A DNA stretch of 64,000 nucleotides from Caulobacter sp. 17J80-11 (GTDB lineage Bacteria > Pseudomonadota > Alphaproteobacteria > Caulobacterales > Caulobacteraceae), in assembly GCF_014349105.1 (NCBI RefSeq), contig NZ_JACSJI010000007.1:1-64000 (forward strand). The letters run 5' to 3'. Shown here one piece after another: positions 44,673 to 53,825 of this stretch (position 1 is the stretch's first letter; every line of letters starts with the position of its first letter). The translations under genes were made by a program, and so were the position numbers. The notes beneath the pieces were generated by a model. That model worked only from the letters and a program-made list of their open reading frames with translations, searched no databases and was not told where the DNA came from.

Positions 44673-44687
44673 GTAATCAGCAGTTAA
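44673..44687 (-). promoter_or_regulatory. CtrA-like box upstream of hfsD
   Basis: On the minus strand TTAA - CTGCTGA - TTAC, a seven-of-eight match to the CtrA consensus TTAA-N7-TTAA, 25 bases before the hfsD ATG. CtrA controls many Caulobacter surface-structure genes. A single short match in GC-rich DNA is suggestive only. Confidence 0.4.
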
Positions 44688-44712
44688 CGACAAGGGTCGC
44701 CCAACAAAGCTG

Positions 44713-44833
44713 CGTCACCCTCGGGCTTGTCCCGAGGGCCCAGGGTTCGGCTCGCACGGCGTTGAGGGAGTGGTTGTCCGGCTCCGTTCGCGTACCTGAC
44801 GACTGGGCCCTCGGGACAAGCCCGAGGGTGACG
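44713..44833. repeat. Inverted repeat at the hfsD side of the copper block
   Basis: CGTCACCCTCGGGCTTGTCC continuing to GAGGGCCCAG on the left, and CTGGGCCCTCGGGACAAGCC continuing to CGAGGGTGACG on the right: arms of 31 bases each, perfectly complementary, around a 59-base centre. It lies between the hfsD leader and the cueR stop, at one edge of the copper genes. Confidence 0.85.
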
Positions 44834-44840
44834 CTTCAAA

Positions 44841-45230
44841 TCAAGCCTCCGCCAGGTCGGCCAGGATCGGGCAGTCCGGGCGTTCGTCGCCGGCGCAGCA
44901 GCGGGCCAGTTCGCGCAGGGTGTCGGCCATGGCTTGCATTTCGGCGATGCGGGCGTCGAGGTCGGCGACGTGGCTCTGGGCGATGGCCTTGACCTCGCGC
45001 GAGGGCCGCTCGCGGTCGCGCCAAAGCGACAGCAGCTTGCCGATCTCCTCGACCGAGAAGCCCAGGTTGCGGGCGCGGCGGATGAAGCGCAGCTCATTGA
45101 CCTCGCACGGGCCGAAGCTGCGATAGTTGCTATCGGTCCGGTCGGCCGGCCGGACCAGGCCGATGCTCTCGTAATACCGGATCATCTTGGTGGAGACGCC
45201 GGAGGCCTTGGACGCCTGGCCGATGTTCAT
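44841..45230 (-). CDS. cueR: CueR, Cu(I)-responsive MerR family regulator
   Basis: A 129-residue MerR-family protein. The N-terminal winged helix reads MNIGQASKASGVSTKMIRYYESIGLVRPADRTDSNYRSFGP; a long dimerisation helix follows; the metal loop near the C-terminus is CCAGDERPDCPIL, the CueR-type Cys-x7-Cys plus GD that binds Cu(I). ATG at 45230 has a perfect AGGAGG. It follows the metallothionein gene by 66 bases on the same strand and so is probably co-transcribed from the CueR-type promoter at 45486-45516, giving autoregulation. Expected role: activates the four CueR-type promoters in this block. Confidence 0.93.
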   Translation of the reverse strand: MNIGQASKASGVSTKMIRYYESIGLVRPADRTDSNYRSFGPCEVNELRFIRRARNLGFSVEEIGKLLSLWRDRERPSREVKAIAQSHVADLDARIAEMQAMADTLRELARCCAGDERPDCPILADLAEA

Positions 45231-45296
45231 CAGGTCCTCCTGTCGGAATGGGCGCGCCCCCCGGGGGGAGGACCGGGAGGCGCGGGGGAGGGCGGC

Positions 45297-45452
45297 TCAG
45301 CCGCAGTGGCCGTCGCAGCCGTCACGGCTGTCGGCGCTGGAGCACTTGCAGCACTCGCAGGCGCAGGCGGGGCCGCAGCCGCAACCGGCGCTGGCGGACG
45401 CGCACGTGCACGGGGCGCAGGTGCAGGGGGAGCATTCACACTTGGTCGGCAT
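45297..45452 (-). CDS. Metallothionein-like protein 1 (51 aa, 15 Cys)
   Basis: A 51-residue protein that begins MPTKCEC and has cysteines at residues 5, 7, 10, 12, 15, 17, 24, 26, 30, 32, 34, 35, 37, 46 and 50, mostly in Cys-x-Cys pairs; almost no hydrophobic residues and no aromatic ones. That density (29 percent) is a metallothionein hallmark, and the promoter in front of it carries a CueR box, so Cu(I) buffering in the cytosol is the obvious role. The ATG at 45452 has GAGG six bases upstream; the stop is TGA at 45297-45299. It does not clearly match the classical SmtA (PF02069) pattern. Confidence 0.85.
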   Translation of the reverse strand: MPTKCECSPCTCAPCTCASASAGCGCGPACACECCKCSSADSRDGCDGHCG

Positions 45453-45485
45453 GTCGAACCTCGTTGGTCAGCGATGTGCCTGGGG

Positions 45486-45516
45486 GTGATAGACCTTCCA
45501 GTCATGGGAAGGTCAA
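45486..45516 (-). promoter_or_regulatory. CueR-type promoter for metallothionein-1 and cueR
   Basis: On the minus strand: -35 TTGACC (45511-45516), 19-base spacer TTCCCATGACTGGAAGGTC containing the dyad, -10 TATCAC (45486-45491). The stretched 19-base spacer with a central dyad is characteristic of MerR/CueR-activated promoters. It has the best -10 of the four boxes. Confidence 0.85.
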
Positions 45517-45576
45517 GCGGCCATTTTCGGCGTTCTTTTGGAAGGCGAGCGGCGATCGGGAGCTGCGGCGGCGGTG

Positions 45577-45607
45577 TTGACCCTCCTATGATGGGAAGCC
45601 CTAGCGT
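45577..45607 (+). promoter_or_regulatory. copA: CueR-type promoter for copA
   Basis: -35 TTGACC (45577-45582), 19-base spacer CTCCTATGATGGGAAGCCC, -10 TAGCGT (45602-45607), ending 33 bases before the copA GTG. It is divergent from the metallothionein-1 promoter, the two -35 boxes being 60 bases apart. Confidence 0.85.
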
Positions 45608-45640
45608 GCGGCTCCTTGCAGATTTCCGGAGTGCGAAGTC

Positions 45641-47956
<2,316 letters not shown>

Positions 47957-47959
47957 GCC

Positions 47960-48352
47960 TCACGCCGCAATCCCGGCCGGCGCCGCGAGCAGGGCGGCGA
48001 CCTGCCGGCACAACCGCGCCGGGCAGTAGGGCTTGGGCAGGTAGACGGCGCCGGGAACGCCCTGGGCCTCGACGTCCTCGGCCGCACGGGCGCTGGCGTA
48101 GATCACCGGCAGGGCCGGGTTCAGCTCGCGCGCGCGCCGGGCGACGTCGAAGCCGGTCAGGTCCGGGGAGCCGAGGTCGATGTCGGCGACAAGCGCGCTC
48201 AGGCGCCCCGAATGGGCGTCGAGCGCGGCCAGCGCGGCCTCGGCCGTGGCGGCTGAGATCACCTCGCACCCGACGCTGGCCAGGGTTTCGGCCGCGAGCG
48301 GCAGGATGAGCGGATGGTCCTCGACCACGAGGACGCGGGGCGCGGCGGTCAT
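47960..48352 (-). CDS. Receiver-only response regulator in the copper block
   Basis: A 130-residue CheY-like receiver protein: acidic pocket VVEDHPLI, phosphoacceptor Asp in ALVADIDLGSPDLTGFDVAR, Ser/Thr VIYASAR and Lys in VYLPKPYCPARL. No output domain and no adjacent kinase. It converges on copA with only three bases between the two stop codons. Why a receiver protein sits inside a copper cluster is unclear; a link to a distant kinase is possible. Confidence 0.85.
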   Translation of the reverse strand: MTAAPRVLVVEDHPLILPLAAETLASVGCEVISAATAEAALAALDAHSGRLSALVADIDLGSPDLTGFDVARRARELNPALPVIYASARAAEDVEAQGVPGAVYLPKPYCPARLCRQVAALLAAPAGIAA

Positions 48353-48429
48353 CGTAACGGGTCCTGGGAAAGAGGTGCGCCCCCCGGCGAGGGGGAGGAC
48401 CGGGAGGCGCTAGGGGGCGCCGGCCGGGG

Positions 48430-48600
48430 TCAGCCGGCGTCGGGCGCCGCGCGGTGGCGGCCGTCGGACGCGAAGGGCGGGGGCGCCTTGCGTGCGACGG
48501 TCGGCCCGCGGTCGGCGGCGTACCAGGCGGCCACGATCCAGAAGACGCCCGTCAGGACGAGGATCGCCGCCGCCGTGCGCGCGAGCGGCACGAGGTTCAC
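48430..48600 (-). CDS. Single-pass membrane peptide coupled to metallothionein-2
   Basis: A 56-residue protein with one hydrophobic segment (LARTAAAILVLTGVFWIVAAWYAA) and a polar, basic tail (RGPTVARKAPPPFASDGRHRAAPDAG). Its GTG at 48600 overlaps the TGA of the metallothionein-2 gene (GTGA), so the two are probably translated together. The tail contains a single His and no Cys, so direct metal binding is not evident. No family recognised. Confidence 0.7.
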   Translation of the reverse strand: MNLVPLARTAAAILVLTGVFWIVAAWYAADRGPTVARKAPPPFASDGRHRAAPDAG

Positions 48601-48758
48601 TCGCCGCAGGCGCAGCCCGGGGCGCACCGCTGCTCGGACGAGCAGGCGCACCGGTCGCCGCAGCCGCACTGGGTGTTGCAGGCGCAGCTCGAGGCGGCCG
48701 GGGCGCATTCGCAGCGCGGGGCGCAGGTGCAGGCTTGGTTCTCGCACTTGGTCGACAT
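48597..48758 (-). CDS. Metallothionein-like protein 2 (53 aa, 14 Cys)
   Basis: A 53-residue protein beginning MSTKCENQACTCAPRCECAP, with cysteines at 5, 10, 12, 16, 18, 25, 27, 31, 33, 37, 39, 45, 49 and 51. N-terminus, CTCAP motif and size match metallothionein-1 (45297-45452), so they are paralogues. ATG 48758 has AGGAG seven bases upstream. The CueR box at 48875 points the other way (towards the AraC gene), so this gene's promoter is not obvious. Cytosolic Cu(I) buffering is the likely role. Confidence 0.85.
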   Translation of the reverse strand: MSTKCENQACTCAPRCECAPAASSCACNTQCGCGDRCACSSEQRCAPGCACGE

Positions 48759-48874
48759 GGGGTAGCTCCTGTTTCGTCGTTGGTGAGAGCATCCCTACCG
48801 ACGCCTGCGGGCCGGCGATTGAACGAAGGGGCTAAGCGCTTTCGGGCCGGAAAATTTCTCTCGATGAACGGGGG

Positions 48875-48905
48875 TTGACCTTCCCACGATGGGAAGCAGC
48901 AGGTT
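48875..48905 (+). promoter_or_regulatory. CueR-type promoter for the AraC-family gene
   Basis: -35 TTGACC (48875-48880), 19-base spacer TTCCCACGATGGGAAGCAG, then a weak -10 CAGGTT (48900-48905), 26 bases before the AraC gene ATG. The dyad is a perfect CTTCCCA-cga-TGGGAAG-type repeat. Confidence 0.8.
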
Positions 48906-48931
48906 CGCCCGCGCAAACGGGAGAGCACGTC

Positions 48932-49684
48932 ATGACCGTCCACAGCCGCGGCCGCATCTGTCTCTGGGAAGGCGGGAGCCTCTGGATCGGCGAAACGACC
49001 GGCGAATTCGAACCGCACGCCCACCACGCCGTTCAGCTGACGCTCGGCTTCGACAGCGACTTCCGCTTCGAGGCCCGCGACAAGGTCGTGTGCGGCCGCG
49101 CCGCGATGGTGGCCAGCGACGTCCTTCACGCCTTCCGCGCCCAGGGCGAGATCGCCCATCTGTTTGTCGAACCGGAGAGTCGGATTGGGCGCGCCTTGCT
49201 GGCCGCCTACTGCGGGGACGCTCCGGTCGCACTGCTGCCGGAGGCCGTCCTGCAGGAGGCCGCCCAAGCGCTGCGGGACGCCTATCGCGCCAGCGCGCCG
49301 GACGAGCGTCTGGCCGAACTCGCCAAAGTGGCGTTCGGAGCCCTCGCGCCGGCCGTCGAGCAGGTCAGCGCCCCGGACGCCCGCGTGCGCGAAGTGATCG
49401 AATGGGCCAACGAGAACGTGGCCGAGCCGCTCTCCCTCGAAGCCGCGGCCGAGGTCGCGGGCCTGTCGCCCGGCCGGACCCGGCACCTGTTCGTGCAGGA
49501 GACCGGGGTGGCGTTCCGCTCTTACGTGCTGTGGCTGCGGCTGATGCGGGCCGTGCGGCGCTACGCCGAGGGCGCGCCCCTGACCGAGGCGGCCTACGAC
49601 GCGGGTTTCGCCGACTCCGCCCATCTCAGCCGAACGTTCAGGCGGATGTTCGGCACGCCGGCCAGCGCGCTCCGGATGGCCTGA
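48932..49684 (+). CDS. AraC family transcriptional regulator
   Basis: A 250-residue AraC-type regulator. The N-terminal cupin-like region (FEPHAHHAVQLTLGFDSDFRFEARDK) has a His-rich start; the C-terminal double helix-turn-helix reads SLEAAAEVAGLSPGRTRHLFVQETGVAFRSYVLWLRLMRAVRRYAEGAPLTEAAYDAGFADSAHLSRTFRRMFGTPASALR, the AraC/XylS signature. Its promoter carries a CueR box, which places it downstream of copper sensing. Targets unknown. ATG at 48932 with GGGAGA upstream. Confidence 0.87.
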   Translation: MTVHSRGRICLWEGGSLWIGETTGEFEPHAHHAVQLTLGFDSDFRFEARDKVVCGRAAMVASDVLHAFRAQGEIAHLFVEPESRIGRALLAAYCGDAPVALLPEAVLQEAAQALRDAYRASAPDERLAELAKVAFGALAPAVEQVSAPDARVREVIEWANENVAEPLSLEAAAEVAGLSPGRTRHLFVQETGVAFRSYVLWLRLMRAVRRYAEGAPLTEAAYDAGFADSAHLSRTFRRMFGTPASALRMA

Positions 49685-49689
49685 TCGGC

Positions 49690-50430
49690 TCAGCCGGCTT
49701 GGCGGGCTTCCCGTGCGCGTCGACCGGCGGCCCGCCACTGCTGGAGATCGCGCGCCAGCCGGATCCACAGCAGGATGATGCCGGTGACCACGATGCTCAG
49801 GGTCAGGACCGCCGCGGCGATGATCAGCGGGTGGTTGAAGTTCTCGCCGGTCTTCAGGTCCATGATGTGGAGCCGCCAGAAGACGTCGTAGAACCGCCAG
49901 AGACCGGAGCGGCGGGTCACCACCTCCGCGGTCGCCGGCGACAGGTAGAATGTGGTCCGCTCCAGGTCGTTGAAATCGACCCGCCACAGCGGACCGGTCC
50001 GCCCGGTTTCCTGCGGCGCCTCGGCCAGCAGGCGCACGGCGACGACGTGGGCGTCGCCCTTGTAGGCCAGCCGGGCGAAGGTGCGGACCTCCTCGTCGTC
50101 CATCGGCGGCAGCGGGGTTCCGAGAATGGCGTCGCGGATCACCGGTTCGCCCGACGCGGGCTTCAGCACCCAGACCGGGCCGCGCGGCGTCGATTTCAGG
50201 TCGGCGTCGATCGGGGCCACGCCGGCGATCCGCGCGACGTCGGCGGCCGAAAGCAGCCGGGACGGGTCAAGCGGGGCGGGGCGGGCGTCAGCGACGTGAT
50301 GCTCGCCGCGGACCTTCTCGATCGGCAGGACGGTCATGATCAGACCGCCCGCCACCCACGCCAGCACCTGCACGCCGACCACCAGGCCGATCCACTTGTG
50401 CAGCTGCAGCGACCAACGCAGAACCTTCAT
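49690..50430 (-). CDS. PepSY domain membrane protein
   Basis: A 246-residue membrane protein with N- and C-terminal transmembrane segments (WSLQLHKWIGLVVGVQVLAWVAGGLIMTVLP; HPLIIAAAVLTLSIVVTGIILLWIRLA) and periplasmic PepSY-type regions between them (GPVWVLKPASGEPVIRDAILGTPLPPM; LWRVDFNDLERTTFYLSPATAEVVTRRSGLWRFYDVFWRLHIMD). LHKWIGL and the WR.HIMDL segments are the PepSY-TM hallmarks. Often found beside metal-handling genes; may work as an accessory to periplasmic redox or metal binding. ATG at 50430 with GGGGGGA upstream. Confidence 0.82.
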   Translation of the reverse strand: MKVLRWSLQLHKWIGLVVGVQVLAWVAGGLIMTVLPIEKVRGEHHVADARPAPLDPSRLLSAADVARIAGVAPIDADLKSTPRGPVWVLKPASGEPVIRDAILGTPLPPMDDEEVRTFARLAYKGDAHVVAVRLLAEAPQETGRTGPLWRVDFNDLERTTFYLSPATAEVVTRRSGLWRFYDVFWRLHIMDLKTGENFNHPLIIAAAVLTLSIVVTGIILLWIRLARDLQQWRAAGRRAREARQAG

Positions 50431-50513
50431 CACGTCCCCCCGACTCACACTGTCGGCGGCCCGCGTTCCCTGCGCGCGCCGCCGGTTTCGATGAGGGAAT
50501 ACGCGCCGAGGTT

Positions 50514-50540
50514 CCCGAGCCCTCATATTGAGGGTTCGGG
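50514..50540. promoter_or_regulatory. 12-base inverted repeat before the cnrYXH-like operon
   Basis: CCCGAGCCCTCA (50514-50525), TAT, TGAGGGTTCGGG (50529-50540): 11 of 12 positions pair, extended outward by GGTTC/GAACC. It lies between the divergent PepSY and anti-sigma-like genes, 47 bases upstream of the latter, where an operator would be expected. Confidence 0.6.
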
Positions 50541-50586
50541 CCGAACCACGCGTAGTGTGCAAGCGAGAGCCCCGGAGTCCGCCGCC

Positions 50587-50874
50587 ATGACGAATTCGCT
50601 GGACGAGCAGCTGCGCGCGCTGGCGCGGACCGCGCCCGAGCGGTCTCTGGCCCAGCTGGAGCCGGCGGTGTGGGCGCGGATCGGCGCGCGCGAGGAGGTC
50701 CAGCCGCGACCGTTCGGGCCGCTGCGGGTCGCCACCGTGTCGCTGGCCCTCGTCGCCGGCGTGGCGGTCGGCGGGGCCGCGGCCACCGCGGCCGTCCACA
50801 CCCCCAAGGAGATGCAGGTCTTTGCGGTGAAGCCCGACCTGGCGCCCTCGACCCTGCTGGAGGGCGGCCGATGA
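50587..50874 (+). CDS. CnrY-like membrane anti-sigma factor
   Basis: A 95-residue protein with an N-terminal cytoplasmic region (MTNSLDEQLRALARTAPERSLAQLEPAVWARIGAREE), one transmembrane segment (LRVATVSLALVAGVAVGGAAATAAV) and a short periplasmic tail. Size, topology and position directly ahead of a CnrX-like sensor and an ECF sigma factor match CnrY, which binds the sigma factor CnrH at the membrane. Its stop overlaps the next ATG (ATGA). Direct sequence identity to CnrY is low by eye, so the call rests on layout. Confidence 0.65.
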   Translation: MTNSLDEQLRALARTAPERSLAQLEPAVWARIGAREEVQPRPFGPLRVATVSLALVAGVAVGGAAATAAVHTPKEMQVFAVKPDLAPSTLLEGGR

Positions 50875-51311
50875 GCGTGGGTCTGCGCAACCTGCTGTTC
50901 ACGGCGGCCCTGGCCGCCGTCGCCGCCGCGCTCGGGGCCTGGGGCGGCGCGCGCTACGTGGTCGGGGCCCGCGCGCCGGCCTCCCTGCACGAGACCGTGC
51001 ATCACAAGCTGGACCTCAGCGCCGAGCAGGAGCGCCGGATCGACGCGCTGGAAGGCCGCTTCGCCGTCCGCCGCAAAGCGCTGGAAGCCGACATGCGCGC
51101 CGCCAACGCCGAGCTCGCCGCCGCCATCGAGGCCAGCGACGGCTATTCCCCGCAGGTCCAGGCCGCGGTCGATCATTTCCACCACGCGATGGGCGCGCTC
51201 CAGAAGGAGACCATCGCCCACGTCTTCGATATGCGGGCCGAGCTGACCCCGGCGCAGGCCGCGCGGTTCGACGCCGAGGTCGCCCGGACCCTGACCGCCG
51301 AAGACAAGTGA
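50871..51311 (+). CDS. CnrX-like periplasmic metal sensor (Metal_resist domain)
   Basis: A 146-residue protein with an N-terminal membrane anchor (LRNLLFTAALAAVAAALGAWGGARYVV) and a helical periplasmic domain: LHETVHHKLDLSAEQERRIDALEGRFAVRRKALEADMRAANAELAAAIEASDGYSPQVQAAVDHFHHAMGALQKETIAHVFDMRAELTPAQAARFD. The HExxHxxL, the DHFHHAMGALQKET core and the ELTPAQ end match the heavy-metal resistance (CnrX/Spy-like) family, whose His, Glu and Met residues bind Ni, Co or Cu. Overlaps the neighbouring genes on both sides. Confidence 0.78.
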   Translation: MSVGLRNLLFTAALAAVAAALGAWGGARYVVGARAPASLHETVHHKLDLSAEQERRIDALEGRFAVRRKALEADMRAANAELAAAIEASDGYSPQVQAAVDHFHHAMGALQKETIAHVFDMRAELTPAQAARFDAEVARTLTAEDK

Positions 51312-51892
51312 GTCCGCCTCCGGTCGAAAGCGACGGCGAGCTCGCCAGCCGGGCCGCCAGCGGCGATGAGCGCGCCTTCACCCTCCTGATGCGCAAGCAC
51401 AAGGAGGGGCTGTACCGCTTTGTCCGCCGCTATGTCGGCGACGCCGACGAGGCCTATGACCTGCTGCAGGAGAGCTTTGCTGCCGCCTGGCGGGGGCTGG
51501 ACCGCTACGACCCCGCACGGCCGTTCGAAGTCTGGCTGCGGCGGGTGGCGCTGAACAAGTGCCGCGACTGGAGCCGCCGCCGGTTCGTGCGGCGGCTGGT
51601 GCGCGGCGTCGGCGCGGAGACGGCGGAACTGGAGGCCGCGCCCGATCCGGGATTTTCGCCCGAGGCCGCCCTGGTCGAGGCCGAGGCGCTGCGCCGGCTG
51701 GACCGCGCGGTGGCCGACCTGCCGCCGGCGCTGAAGGAGCCCCTGATCCTGACGGCGCTCGAGGGGCTGTCGCAGCAGGAAGCAGCCGCCCTGCTGGGCG
51801 TCTCGGTCAAGGCGGTGGAGACCCGGGTGTACCGGGCACGGCGGCGTCTGGCGGAAATTACAGGGGCCTCGCTCGGCGACCGCGAGGGGTGA
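51308..51892 (+). CDS. ECF sigma factor, CnrH-like
   Basis: A 194-residue extracytoplasmic-function sigma factor. Region 2 (DERAFTLLMRKHKEGLYRFVRRYVGDADEAYDLLQESFAAAWRGLDRYDPARPFEVWLRRVALNKCRDWSRRR) and region 4 (LPPALKEPLILTALEGLSQQEAAALLGVSVKAVETRVYRARRRL) are complete; region 3 is absent. The GTG at 51308 overlaps the sensor stop. With the two genes before it, it forms a Y-X-H trans-envelope signalling unit. The CueR-type promoter of copABC begins 36 bases after its stop. Confidence 0.87.
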   Translation: MSPPPVESDGELASRAASGDERAFTLLMRKHKEGLYRFVRRYVGDADEAYDLLQESFAAAWRGLDRYDPARPFEVWLRRVALNKCRDWSRRRFVRRLVRGVGAETAELEAAPDPGFSPEAALVEAEALRRLDRAVADLPPALKEPLILTALEGLSQQEAAALLGVSVKAVETRVYRARRRLAEITGASLGDREG

Positions 51893-51927
51893 GCGCCGCG
51901 GGCGCGTATGAGACTGGAGACGGGGAC

Positions 51928-51958
51928 TTGACCCTCCCATGATGGGAAGGGGCAGGGT
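51928..51958 (+). promoter_or_regulatory. CueR-type promoter for copABC
   Basis: -35 TTGACC (51928-51933), 19-base spacer CTCCCATGATGGGAAGGGG, weak -10 CAGGGT (51953-51958), 32 bases before the multicopper oxidase ATG at 51990. Confidence 0.8.
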
Positions 51959-51989
51959 GCGCCGTTCCCGTGACGGCTCGAGAGTTGTG

Positions 51990-53825
51990 ATGACGTTGAC
52001 CCGACTGCTGCTGGCGATCTGTGTGAGCCTGATGCTCGCGCCGGCCGTGCTGGCGGCCGAGTACGACCTGGTGATCGACAAGCGCCTCGTCGACATCGAC
52101 GGCCGCAAGGCCGAGCAGATCACCGTCAACGGCCAGCTGCCGGGTCCCACCTTGCGTTTCCGCGAGGGCGAGACCGCCACCATCCGGGTCACCAACCGGC
52201 TGAACGAGACCACCTCGATCCACTGGCACGGCTTCCTGCTGCCGGCCGAAAAGGACGGCGTGCCGGGCTTCAACGGCTTCAAGGGCATCGCGCCTGGCGA
52301 GACCTACACCTACCAGTTCCAGATCCAGCAGAACGGCACCTACTGGTACCACGCCCACGCCGCCACGCAGGAGCAGGCCGGTCACTACGGCTCGATCGTG
52401 ATCGATCCCGCCGACGGGCCGCGGATCAAGACTGACCGCGACTACGTGGTGGTGCTGTCCGAGTTCACGCCGGAGGATCCGGAGCGGATCCTGCGCAACC
52501 TCAAGGTCGACCCGGGCTACTACAACTACCGCAAGCGCACGCTGGGCGACTTCTTCCGTGACGCCCGGACTTTCGGGTTCGGCGCGGCGGTCAAGGACCG
52601 GACGGCCTGGGGCGGCATGCGCATGGACCCGACCGACATCGCCGACGTCTCGGGCTACACCTTCCTGGTCAACGGCAAGGGGCCGAAAACCAACGAGACC
52701 TTCCTGTTCAGGCCGGGCGAGAAGGTGCGGCTGCGGTTCGTGAACGCGTCGGCCATGAGCTATTTCGACGTGCGCATCCCCGGCCTGAAGATGACCGTGG
52801 TGTCCGCCGACGGGCGCGACGTCGAGCCGGTGCCGGTCGACGAGTTCCGCATCGCCGTGGCCGAGACCTACGACGTGATCGTGGAGCCGCAGACCGAGGA
52901 AGCCTTCACCGTCTTCGCCGAGGCGATCGACCGTTCCGGCTACGCTCGCGCCACCCTGGCCCCGCGCGAGGGCATGAGCGCGGCCATACCCGAAATGCGC
53001 CCGCGCGCCGTCCTGATGATGAGCGAAATGGGCCACGCCATGCCCGGCATGGACCACGCCGCCATGGGGCACGGCGCTTCCACGCCGGCCGCCGGCCATG
53101 AAGGCATGGACCACGGGAGCATGGCCGGCATGGAGGGCATGGATCACGCCGCCATGGGCCACGACATGTCGGTCGGCGACGAGGTCGTCACCGACTATCC
53201 GAAGATCGACTACGGCATGGGCAAGCCGACCATGGCCCACGACATGGGCGAGCTGGCGCCGGAAGGCAGCCTGAACGGCTCGGGCGAGGTCTACGGCTGG
53301 GCCTCGGGCGCGCCGTATGGGGCCAAGGTGCTGAGCTACGCGGACCTGCGCTCGGCCGCCCCGCAGGCCGACACGCGCGCCCCCGAGCGCGAGATCGTGG
53401 TGCGGCTGGGCGGCAACATGGAACGCTACCGCTGGACCATCAACGGCCAGACCTTCGAGGAGGCCGAGCCGATCCGCCTGCGCTACGGCGAGCGGGTGCG
53501 GATGACCTTCATCAACGAGTCGATGATGGCTCACCCGATGCACCTGCACGGCATGTTCGTGCAGCTGGAGAACGGCCAGCCGGCCGACCGCCTGCCGGAC
53601 AAGCACGTGGTCAGCGTCGCGCCGGGCAAGAGCTATTCGGTGCTGATCAGCGCCGACGCCCCGGGCGAGTGGGCCTTCCACTGCCATCTGCTCTACCACA
53701 TGGAGTCCGGCATGATGCAGAAGGTGACGGTGGCCCGCCTGGACGGCGACGCGCCCGCCGCCTCGGCCGACAAGGGCGAGGCCGAACACGGGCACCACCA
53801 CGCCGGCCATGGAGCGGGCCAATGA
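51990..53825 (+). CDS. pcoA: Periplasmic multicopper oxidase CopA/PcoA
   Basis: A 611-residue copper-resistance oxidase. A Sec-type leader (MTLTRLLLAICVSLMLAPAVLA) without twin arginines precedes three cupredoxin domains. Copper sites: IHWHG, WYHAHAATQEQAG, HPMHLHG and the type 1/3 HCHLLYHMESGM near the C-terminus. Between domains lies a Met/His-rich stretch of about 50 residues (SEMGHAMPGMDHAAMGHG..., repeated GM(D/E)HAAMGH), typical of PcoA/CopA for Cu(I) binding. A His-rich tail (EHGHHHAGHGAGQ) ends the protein. It likely oxidises Cu(I) in the periplasm. ATG at 51990; the stop overlaps copB (AATGA). Confidence 0.92.
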   Translation: MTLTRLLLAICVSLMLAPAVLAAEYDLVIDKRLVDIDGRKAEQITVNGQLPGPTLRFREGETATIRVTNRLNETTSIHWHGFLLPAEKDGVPGFNGFKGIAPGETYTYQFQIQQNGTYWYHAHAATQEQAGHYGSIVIDPADGPRIKTDRDYVVVLSEFTPEDPERILRNLKVDPGYYNYRKRTLGDFFRDARTFGFGAAVKDRTAWGGMRMDPTDIADVSGYTFLVNGKGPKTNETFLFRPGEKVRLRFVNASAMSYFDVRIPGLKMTVVSADGRDVEPVPVDEFRIAVAETYDVIVEPQTEEAFTVFAEAIDRSGYARATLAPREGMSAAIPEMRPRAVLMMSEMGHAMPGMDHAAMGHGASTPAAGHEGMDHGSMAGMEGMDHAAMGHDMSVGDEVVTDYPKIDYGMGKPTMAHDMGELAPEGSLNGSGEVYGWASGAPYGAKVLSYADLRSAAPQADTRAPEREIVVRLGGNMERYRWTINGQTFEEAEPIRLRYGERVRMTFINESMMAHPMHLHGMFVQLENGQPADRLPDKHVVSVAPGKSYSVLISADAPGEWAFHCHLLYHMESGMMQKVTVARLDGDAPAASADKGEAEHGHHHAGHGAGQ

